From DATFJT01 sp965230755 (GTDB lineage Bacteria > Bacteroidota > Bacteroidia > Chitinophagales > Saprospiraceae), in assembly GCA_965230755.1 (NCBI GenBank), contig CBDDLT010000015.1, positions 186,001-250,000 of the forward strand: a stretch of DNA of 64,000 bases, read 5' to 3'. The translations under genes and the position numbers were made by a program. Positions 34,840 to 41,734 of the stretch are shown here, piece after piece (positions within the stretch are counted from its first letter, which is position 1; every line of letters starts with the position of its first letter). The notes beneath the pieces are model-generated. The model was not told where the DNA came from and ran no database searches. It worked only from the letters and a program-made list of their open reading frames with translations.

Positions 34840-35363
34840 GTTTTTTGTATTTAATGGTGACCGGGCCATTCCAATTTACTTTTATAATAATGGATGAAGA
34901 AAATTTTATTATTCGCAAACTAATATCAAAAAAGCAAGAGAAAGTGGTCTGGAATTGGCACTTAATTTTAATAAAATTCAATGCGTTGTATTACAATCTT
35001 GGTTTGGAATCTGGATCTTTACCTAAGATTTATCAAGTCACAAACACTCCATCTTCCATGACAATTTTATCCAATTAAGGAATTCTTTAGATGGTATAAA
35101 CCCATATATAGCTGAGCAATTATAATTTTATAGTTAGCTAATCGGATAAAGCCATTAATTTCCAACTAAAACTGGATTCGGTGAAGGATTTATTGTCAAA
35201 ATTGGTATTGCACTTTATTTTCAATGAATTTAACTAAAATTAGGGGTGTGTGAGAATTAGCTAATGAGGTTTAAAGGTGGAGGTATTTGTAATTTAGTTT
35301 GATAAAAGCAAATCTGAATTGATTAGATTTTTAATTTTATATTTTTAAATAAACAAATACATT
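34840..35363. other. Gene-poor AT-rich stretch after tRNA-Arg
   Basis: About 520 bases with no gene that I can support. An open frame from a TTG at 34845 (inner ATG 34854) to 35078 could give about 75 residues, but it starts at the foot of the tRNA terminator, has no start-site support and no familiar motif. No repeat of the tRNA 3' end, no integrase and no terminal repeats are visible, so there is no direct sign of an integrated island. Confidence 0.55.
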
Positions 35364-35768
35364 ATGAAAACTTTAAAAGTTAAAAACATCCTATTTTTTC
35401 TCTTCATTTCGTTTTTCATTTTTTCATGTAGCTCTGACGAAAGTCCAAGTGTTGATATTGATTCAATCTATGATAAATGGTGGCATGATGTGGACAGCTC
35501 TTGGATAAGTCAATATTTCCATGCCGATGGTTTCTATGAGCAAAAGACTTTCTACTTAGGAAACACAACCTTAAGTGCTGAAGGAAACTGGTATTGGGAA
35601 GATAAGGAAGAAGGAATTATGAAACTAGAAAATGTTACTGGAGGAGGAATTACAGATAGCGAATATTGGTATAGGATTTCTGATATTAAAAACAACTCCA
35701 TAACAATAACATGGTCTGGAGATGGCACAAATTTTTCTATAGACGCTAATTTCAGAGATACCCAATAA
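35364..35768 (+). CDS. Lipoprotein of unknown function
   Basis: A 134-residue lipoprotein: basic n-region MKTLKVK, hydrophobic core and lipobox IFSC (C22), then a serine/acidic linker and a small beta-rich domain with many aromatics (WWHDV, GNWYWEDKEEGIM, SEYWYRISDI, SITITWSGDGT). The pattern suits a lipocalin-like or DUF-type small barrel of Bacteroidota, not identified. It stands alone, between the gene-poor stretch and a long hairpin terminator, beside the IS relic. Confidence 0.72.
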   Translation: MKTLKVKNILFFLFISFFIFSCSSDESPSVDIDSIYDKWWHDVDSSWISQYFHADGFYEQKTFYLGNTTLSAEGNWYWEDKEEGIMKLENVTGGGITDSEYWYRISDIKNNSITITWSGDGTNFSIDANFRDTQ

Positions 35769-35780
35769 TATTTTCAAAAA

Positions 35781-35824
35781 TGACGAAAAAAAGCAGACTT
35801 TAATCCTTATCTGCTTTTTCGTCA
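35781..35824 (+). terminator. Rho-independent terminator after the lipoprotein gene
   Basis: TGACGAAAAAAAGCAGA pairs with TCTGCTTTTTCGTCA (two-base bulge) around a 12-base loop, 12 bases after the stop codon. Confidence 0.85.
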
Positions 35825-35875
35825 TTTATTATTGCATAAAGCATTTATTATCAAATTTCCGCATAAGAACATAAG

Positions 35876-36069
35876 AATAAACTACTTCGCCCAAAGGTAG
35901 TAGCTCAAATTTGCCCCCTTTCTAAGTCGTTCCTTTGAATCAATGTATAACAAATGAAAACTTCCCATATTTCATTTTCTTTATAATCCTTTATGATAAA
36001 AACTTCATTACTAGTTTCACACCTAATCTTAACCTACCACCGAAAATGGTGGTTCTTGGTTGAATAAAA
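35876..36069 (-). mobile_element. Internally deleted relic of the IS200-type element (MITE-like)
   Basis: A 194-bp copy of the ends of the 11.5-12.1 kb element without the transposase. Low side: AATAAACTACTTCGCCCAAAGGTAGTAG matches AATAAACTACT...CCCAAAGGAGGTAG in the intact copy, keeping the hairpin. High side: AACTTCATTACTAG and CTTAACCTACCACC...GGTGGT...TTGAATAAAAG match the intact copy's AACTTCTTTACTAG, hairpin and GAATAAAAG. Inside, the first eight or so tnpA codons and its last few remain recognisable on either side of a deletion of about 400 bp. Hairpin bases differ by compensating changes (ACCGCC/GGCGGT versus ACCACC/GGTGGT). Confidence 0.85.
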
Positions 36070-36127
36070 GATAGGGCTTTATTTATATGCCTATCTTGTT
36101 ATCCAGAACCTTTCAGTCCAAAATATC

Positions 36128-36952
36128 ATGCACGTCAATAAAACTTTCAAATACAATGAAGTCCTTGGGCTCAAGTTTGGACGTAGTCTGATAGGAATTC
36201 CTAAGATGTTTGCACATATTTACTTTGTCGATGGTCTGCTCATAGACACGGGCCAAAGTAAGTTGAGAAAAAGGATTGTCAAAGAGACTAGCAATCTACC
36301 TGTAAAGAAAATCTTTATCACACACCACCATGAAGACCATACCGGGAATATTGACAGGATCAAGGAAATTCATCAGTGTCCGGTATATGCTCCGAAAAGC
36401 TGTTGTGAAATAATGAAAAAGCCACCCAAATTAAGTTTAGCGCAAAAACTGTTATGGGGTGATAGAAAAGCTTCTCATGACTTAAACCCGCTTGATTCAG
36501 AGATAAAAACAGATAATTTCTGCTTTGAGATAGTGCCAATACCCGGGCATGCTCCCGATATGGTGGCCCTTTATGAACCGAATAAAAAGTGGCTGTTTTC
36601 AGCTGATTTGTACATCAACAACTATATCGGATATATTCTCAAGGATGAAAGCATGGCAGAACAAATTCAATCCTTAAAGAAGGTTCTACAACTTGATTTC
36701 AAAGCGATGTTTTGCAGCCATAATCCTCAATTCGAAAACGGCAAACAACAGTTGGCCAAAAAATTGGATTATTTTGAGTCCTTCTTTGAAGATGTCGCAA
36801 CACTATACAATAAGGGACACGGGCCCGAGGAAATCTTCAAGGACCTAAATCTGAAAGAGAATCGAATCGTAAAAACCTTATCCAATGGACAGCTCTCCAA
36901 ACTAAACATGGTGAAGTCTGTGATTAGGGATTTAGAGAAAGGATGTGAATGA
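36128..36952 (+). CDS. MBL-fold metallo-hydrolase
   Basis: A 274-residue metallo-beta-lactamase fold enzyme without signal peptide. The metal site is complete: THHHEDHTGN (H66, H68, D70, H71), PGHAPD (third ligand histidine), FSADLY (bridging Asp) and CSHNP (last His). The C-terminal 60 residues are helical (HGPEEIFKDLNL), similar to the winged-helix-like tail of LACTB2/glyoxalase II-like hydrolases. Substrate cannot be read from sequence; thioester or phosphodiester hydrolysis are the usual options. Monocistronic, right after the IS relic. Confidence 0.87.
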   Translation: MHVNKTFKYNEVLGLKFGRSLIGIPKMFAHIYFVDGLLIDTGQSKLRKRIVKETSNLPVKKIFITHHHEDHTGNIDRIKEIHQCPVYAPKSCCEIMKKPPKLSLAQKLLWGDRKASHDLNPLDSEIKTDNFCFEIVPIPGHAPDMVALYEPNKKWLFSADLYINNYIGYILKDESMAEQIQSLKKVLQLDFKAMFCSHNPQFENGKQQLAKKLDYFESFFEDVATLYNKGHGPEEIFKDLNLKENRIVKTLSNGQLSKLNMVKSVIRDLEKGCE

Positions 36953-37102
36953 AATTATTTAGCACCTGATCACGATTTAAAGATAACATTGTTTTAATAG
37001 GTCTTTCTACCTCATTCCTACGTCCTTCCCAGATCAAGAAATAAAACCGAAAAGTGTTAATTTTAGCTATATTCCTTATAATAGAGTTGATATAAAACTC
37101 CT

Positions 37103-37300
37103 ATGCTAGAATTTCTAATCATCGTATGCCTCGTTAGTATCGTCCGTATATTATGGAAACTCTGGACGACACACCAATGCCCTTCGGACAGAGAAATCCA
37201 CAAGACGCTTTCAGGTATTAATCCCTCAAGCAAAGTGGTTACACACCTTGGAGTGTGTAAAAAGTGTCGTAGTAAAATTGAAGACTTTAACTCGAACTAG
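37103..37300 (+). CDS. Small membrane protein with zf-HC2-like zinc site
   Basis: A 65-residue protein. One N-terminal membrane helix (about 3-20) is followed by a short soluble part with C26, H48, C52 and C55; HLGVCKKCRSKI is the HxxxCxxC half of the zf-HC2 zinc finger found at the N-terminus of anti-sigma factors. Here the order is inverted: membrane helix first, zinc site after, and nothing else. No sigma gene is adjacent. It ends six bases before the convergent S41 peptidase gene. It may be a free-standing regulator; function unproven. Confidence 0.6.
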   Translation: MLEFLIIVCLVSIVRILWKLWTTHQCPSDREIHKTLSGINPSSKVVTHLGVCKKCRSKIEDFNSN

Positions 37301-37306
37301 GTCAAA

Positions 37307-38779
37307 TTATTTATTCTTTCTCTGTCTCCTGATCAATTGCTGGGTAAAATTCAGGACCGAGTCATTATTGTGAAGTAAATCCAGAATTGTGGGCTTCACC
37401 TCAATATCCGGCTGAATGGCAAGGTTTTCTTCATTGTAGCAAGCAGTTAGAAATTTAGTAGTAGATACTCTTACTTCTATTCTAGTTTTTTTGAGTTCTT
37501 CATATCTTGAATATGCATGGAAAATCTTAGTCCCTCCAGTGGCTTCGCCAATGATGGTTCCAAGATTAAAACACTGAAATGCAGCTGCAAAAGTTGAGGA
37601 AGCAGAATAAGTACAGCGATCAGTTAAGAGATAAGTTTCTCCATTATAACAATAGTTCTGAAAAAAAGAATCTCTTGGTAACGCGGGGACATTCGAATCT
37701 CTCAGTATAATGGCTAAGTCTCTTCCTTCATCATACTTTAAATCATGGACACTAACCGAATCTATTTTTGAAACGATGCTGTCCACTTGTAGAGTTTTGA
37801 TTTTCCTATTCTCCTTAGAATTAACTTTTTCCAAACGTAAGCTTGTATCTTCAAAGTTCAATTCAGATATGCAGTTCAACAGCAACATTGCCATTTCAGG
37901 CCTTCCCCCAAAATTGCCTCTAAGATCAATGATGAGTGATCGAACTTCAGTCCTTTCAATTTCGTTAAATACTTCTTTCAAAAATTTAGCAAATGAATAA
38001 TAGCTATAAACCCGAAAGGAAGCAATTCTTAAATATCCTATTTCATCTGAAACCTTGTTGTAATAAAGTTGAGGCTTGTCATCCAGAAAGTGTCTTTTTA
38101 TTTTTATTGGCGATTTTTTTTGTTTTGACTTCCATTCCTTTTGTGTGAAATTTTGAATAGATACCTCCTCTTCATTCAACTGTCGAAAACGAATTTTTAA
38201 GTTGTTCGTAGACCCAAAAACCAAGTATAAATACAATTCAAACTCATTCTCAATAGTGACATTTCTAAAGGGTTCTACTTCATAAGATATCCATGGATCA
38301 ACTTTGTCTACAAACTCCCGAATTGAAAGGCCATTGATTGATAAAATTTCAGCACCCTCGGGAATCGAAGGTTTTTCTTCAAAACTTCTTATTACATAAC
38401 AGCGATTGTCATTGTCAAGATGGATGATAAAAGGGAAGAAGCCCTCCTCTTTATCCCATTTTTTCAATATCGTCTCGGGTAAAAAGACTCTTGAATGGCC
38501 ATCTTTCAATAATGAAATAGTCGATAGACATATTCTGAAGAACTGTACATCATTTTCTACATACACAATCTCTTTCTTGGCATTAGAGGTGAAATCCTCA
38601 AATTCTTCCCGGGTAATCGCGGCAAAAGGATCTGGATGCTCTCGGATGATCATATCAACTAATTGATTATAATCCTTTAGGTACCTTTTATATTCACGTC
38701 CCTCTTGAGCATGCGATTTGAGTGTTAATAGTGATAGAATAATGATAATTAGCTTCAATAATGAGCATTGGGCTAGCAT
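37307..38779 (-). CDS. S41 family (C-terminal processing-like) peptidase
   Basis: A 490-residue exported serine peptidase. Signal peptide ends near SHAQ (24); a PDZ-like region lies around residues 120-180; the TSPc catalytic domain has SLIIDLRGNFGG and the nucleophile in CTYSASSTFAAAF (serine near 392), followed by GEATGG. S41 enzymes cut C-termini of envelope proteins; the Bacteroidota forms with weak PDZ are of unknown target. Last of four genes on the minus strand (41.6-37.3 kb) with gaps of 8, 44 and 44 bases, a possible operon. Confidence 0.88.
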   Translation of the reverse strand: MLAQCSLLKLIIIILSLLTLKSHAQEGREYKRYLKDYNQLVDMIIREHPDPFAAITREEFEDFTSNAKKEIVYVENDVQFFRICLSTISLLKDGHSRVFLPETILKKWDKEEGFFPFIIHLDNDNRCYVIRSFEEKPSIPEGAEILSINGLSIREFVDKVDPWISYEVEPFRNVTIENEFELYLYLVFGSTNNLKIRFRQLNEEEVSIQNFTQKEWKSKQKKSPIKIKRHFLDDKPQLYYNKVSDEIGYLRIASFRVYSYYSFAKFLKEVFNEIERTEVRSLIIDLRGNFGGRPEMAMLLLNCISELNFEDTSLRLEKVNSKENRKIKTLQVDSIVSKIDSVSVHDLKYDEGRDLAIILRDSNVPALPRDSFFQNYCYNGETYLLTDRCTYSASSTFAAAFQCFNLGTIIGEATGGTKIFHAYSRYEELKKTRIEVRVSTTKFLTACYNEENLAIQPDIEVKPTILDLLHNNDSVLNFTQQLIRRQRKNK

Positions 38780-38823
38780 AATTCAATTGGATTTTTCATA
38801 GGTATTAAAATTAAGTTTTTATC

Positions 38824-39489
38824 TCAATCCTTTTTCAAGTACTCTTCAAATAAATACTTCAATTGCTTTTTCGAAACTCGATGATCTCCTTCATACTCCT
38901 CCCACTCCAGATCGAGTTGATTTTTCCGAATGATTGCTCGAAGTGCCTCTACCCTATCCTCGCTTAGATACTGGTCCTGTAATCCATAAGTATAAATGGT
39001 CTTGATCTCGCTTAGATCGGTCATTGATTCATTTAGCTCAATGTCCTCAGGGATCCAACAGGAATAGACTATTAAATGATCCACTTCCACCTTATTTCGG
39101 TGCAACCAGCGGTACGCGGTAGTACCTCCTTGAGAAAACCCTAATATGATCTTTTTAACCGAACTAGGACATTTTAGAACGTATTGATCCCACAACTTCG
39201 AAAGATAGTTTGAAAAATCCTCGATTTCCATCAATCGATCTCTACTGGTCATCCAGATTGCCAGTACTTCACCACCAAATCCCTTGCCGTAGAATCGAGA
39301 AAGTCCTTCTGGAGCAATGATGAAATGTTCTTCCGGGTTAAACTCGGCAAACTTATAGATCATTTGTTCGCAGAGCATATTGGAGCCGTGAAGAACCAAC
39401 CAGAGGTATTTGGTTCGTTCGGACAGATTGCCGTAACAAACATAACGTGCTGTCTTCGTCGTTTTCAGAAACTGAGTAGAAATCTCCAT
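38824..39489 (-). CDS. Alpha/beta hydrolase, phospholipase/carboxylesterase-like
   Basis: A 221-residue cytoplasmic hydrolase of the carboxylesterase 2/YpfH type. LVLHGSNM (31-38) is the oxyanion-hole strand, GFSQGG (117-122) holds nucleophile S119, the acid is likely in YGLQDQYL and the histidine in EGDHRV near the C-terminus. Substrate unknown; small acyl esters are usual. It has a 44-base gap to the S41 peptidase gene downstream and 44 bases to the outer-membrane gene upstream. Confidence 0.85.
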   Translation of the reverse strand: MEISTQFLKTTKTARYVCYGNLSERTKYLWLVLHGSNMLCEQMIYKFAEFNPEEHFIIAPEGLSRFYGKGFGGEVLAIWMTSRDRLMEIEDFSNYLSKLWDQYVLKCPSSVKKIILGFSQGGTTAYRWLHRNKVEVDHLIVYSCWIPEDIELNESMTDLSEIKTIYTYGLQDQYLSEDRVEALRAIIRKNQLDLEWEEYEGDHRVSKKQLKYLFEEYLKKD

Positions 39490-39533
39490 TATACTATCCT
39501 CTGATTATCGAGGGTATAAAATTACGAATATTT

Positions 39534-40292
39534 CTACCAGTCAAAACTGGTCAATCGGAATTTGATTCCGAATTCGAAATAAGCGGATATGGCATAAGTG
39601 TTTCTTTCAAATTCAACAGGATTACCAGCACGATCTATCGTGATGTCTTGAGTGTATCTACTCCTTCCACTAACTCCCGCCGCAATATCAAATTTTACTT
39701 TTTTCCTATTCAGTAAGTCTAAGCCGTAGCCTAAATTGACTATTCTTATCTTATCGTCGTCTCCTTCTATGTCAATATTGGTAGTATAGGAAAGCGATAC
39801 GTAAGGTCTGCGTTTGGACGAAGGATGAACATACCTAAAAGAATATCCAAACATGGTATACGGAAGGGCATCCGTTCTCTCGCTGTGGTCCCCAGCAAGC
39901 ATTCCTATCCTAAAGTTATCAAGGAAATAGAAATTATAGTCGATATAGAATTGATTTCCGTATCCGGTGAATGTATTTCTTATATCCATTCCAAAGTAGT
40001 TGATGAAGGCAAATTTCCCATCATTCCTCATCATTATCTTACTTCCCGACGGGTAGATGTTTTTGATCTCTTTTCTATAGATGTGGTTTTTATGAGAATG
40101 AATATTCTCAATGACCACCTGATCCTCGTTTTGGTCAACTATTGGACCGATTAACCGCTCCCCAATTTTAGTATGAATAAGGCTGTAATTGGTGAAGAAC
40201 TTTTCTTGGGCCTTCAATCCAGGTACGCCTGAAAAACAAAAGCAAGCCAAACATATTAGAATGACTTGCCCTTTATTTATTCTAAATATCAA
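39534..40292 (-). CDS. Outer-membrane beta-barrel protein
   Basis: A 252-residue exported protein with signal peptide (cleavage near GLKAQ, residue 28). A small N-terminal beta domain (about 35-90, GERLIGPIVDQNEDQVVIENI) precedes alternating amphipathic strands (YIDYNFYFLDNFRIGML, YGYSF-type and YVSLSY segments) and the C-terminal FGIKFRLTSFDW ends in an aromatic residue, as outer-membrane barrels do. No family name is certain. Downstream of the LVIVD lipoprotein gene by eight bases, so likely expressed with it. Confidence 0.7.
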   Translation of the reverse strand: MIFRINKGQVILICLACFCFSGVPGLKAQEKFFTNYSLIHTKIGERLIGPIVDQNEDQVVIENIHSHKNHIYRKEIKNIYPSGSKIMMRNDGKFAFINYFGMDIRNTFTGYGNQFYIDYNFYFLDNFRIGMLAGDHSERTDALPYTMFGYSFRYVHPSSKRRPYVSLSYTTNIDIEGDDDKIRIVNLGYGLDLLNRKKVKFDIAAGVSGRSRYTQDITIDRAGNPVEFERNTYAISAYFEFGIKFRLTSFDW

Positions 40293-40300
40293 AGCTAAAA

Positions 40301-41575
40301 TTAAAGTGAGATACTTGACATAAAGTCATAATCCTTTCCATCCGCTCCAATCAAATATTGATCGATCTTATCGCCACTAGCAATGAGGATAACATCTGTT
40401 CTTGTCGGATGAGGTAATACATCATAGGCGACAATATTTGAATGTCTTTTCAACATTTTCAAATTACTTCTTGTCGTTGCATCGAAAATCGTCAAACCTC
40501 TATCTCCCTCTGCCACGAAAAGCATGTCTTGCGACAACGCCATACCAAAAGGATTGAGCATATTAATGATTTGAGCTTCACTGAAGCTTCCAGTTCTCAA
40601 ATCAGTCGACACCACATACAAGATGTTCTCATCTCCCGGGCATGTGCCACCTGCTCTCGTCGTAACATAAGCGATGTCATCCGATACTGGCAATACAGGA
40701 TCGCAAGCTATTTGATGTCGGAAAGTACCCTTGTGAACCAATTGGTCATTTTCTACAGAATATACCAACATGGCCGATTGTGAACCGATATAAATGTGAT
40801 CATTTCTCTCAAAAATAGTCTCCAATCCCTGAGCTGGTACTCTAGTGGATTTAAGCTCTTCAAGTTGAGCGTTGTACTCGTCAATACCACTGGCCGTCAG
40901 AATATACATTTTGTCCTCTTTGACAATAAATCTGTTCGTAGTACCCGATTGTCCCGAACTATTTCCTACAAATGACGTAGGTATACTCGATGGAGGAATA
41001 ACCTCATCCGCATAATCAAAGTAGATCGTGTTTTGTCCGTCAGAGATATAGTCCCATAATTTAGTGTCATGATCCACCTCTTCGGTAACTCTTTCGAATT
41101 CAAAACCAACTAGCAGACTTTCAGTGTCTCCGCCTCCGAATTTGATACTCTCATCCTTGATTAAAGCACTCTCATTTCTCTGAAGAACACGAGCATTCCT
41201 CATGTCTGAAATGTCCAATTTAACCAGGTCGAAATAATTGTTTGCGTAAAGTGTATTGTTCTCTACATAAAAATCATAATTACCTGGGATGTTGAGGAAG
41301 TTGACTTCTTGAGGATTCGATTGATCCGAATTATCTATGATATGAATTCCCTTATTTTCATCTCCTATCAACAAGTAATTTTCTCCGACAAAAACTTTTC
41401 CGATGTTCTCAATAGTTGGAGCCGAAGAGTTAAGCACTTGATTTCTAACTTCAGATGCTGTCTTATAGATTGGTGTTGCTTTAGTGTAGGTGACCTTGGT
41501 AGTTCCAAATTCTTTGGTGCAAGATGCAAGTAATAAAGTGAGTCCGATAAAAAGTGTGAACTTCATTAGTTTCAT
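40301..41575 (-). CDS. LVIVD-repeat surface lipoprotein
   Basis: A 424-residue lipoprotein: lipobox LLASC (C19) after a typical signal, then beta-propeller-like LVIVD repeats, for example YLLIGDENKGIHIIDNSDQSNP and LFVAEGDRGLTIFDATTRSNL, with about five to seven blades visible as short repeats of LYV..D..gI.iiD. LVIVD propellers occur on the Bacteroidota surface and have no known activity. First gene of the minus-strand run to 37.3 kb. About 160 bases without a gene separate it from the M48 protease gene's end. Confidence 0.85.
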   Translation of the reverse strand: MKLMKFTLFIGLTLLLASCTKEFGTTKVTYTKATPIYKTASEVRNQVLNSSAPTIENIGKVFVGENYLLIGDENKGIHIIDNSDQSNPQEVNFLNIPGNYDFYVENNTLYANNYFDLVKLDISDMRNARVLQRNESALIKDESIKFGGGDTESLLVGFEFERVTEEVDHDTKLWDYISDGQNTIYFDYADEVIPPSSIPTSFVGNSSGQSGTTNRFIVKEDKMYILTASGIDEYNAQLEELKSTRVPAQGLETIFERNDHIYIGSQSAMLVYSVENDQLVHKGTFRHQIACDPVLPVSDDIAYVTTRAGGTCPGDENILYVVSTDLRTGSFSEAQIINMLNPFGMALSQDMLFVAEGDRGLTIFDATTRSNLKMLKRHSNIVAYDVLPHPTRTDVILIASGDKIDQYLIGADGKDYDFMSSISL

Positions 41576-41734
41576 GACAAAAGGATTTAATTAATGATAT
41601 CTAAAAATATATATGGGTCTTCAAAAAAACCCCTTATTTAATGGATTTTAACTTTTTCTTATTGTTCTAAGTGTTCATTCCTCCCTTTTTTAACATTTCC
41701 ACTGAACCCAATTCTATTCGATTATTGGAAATTT

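Noticed and set aside
34845..35078. Open frame of 77 codons just after the tRNA-Arg terminator
   Set aside because: It begins with TTG at the terminator foot, shows no motif or start signal, and lies in AT-rich DNA; kept only in the gene-poor region note.
34726..36130. Possible integrated island next to tRNA-Arg
   Set aside because: No integrase gene, no repeat of the tRNA 3' end and no compositional break; only the IS relic is mobile-element-like.
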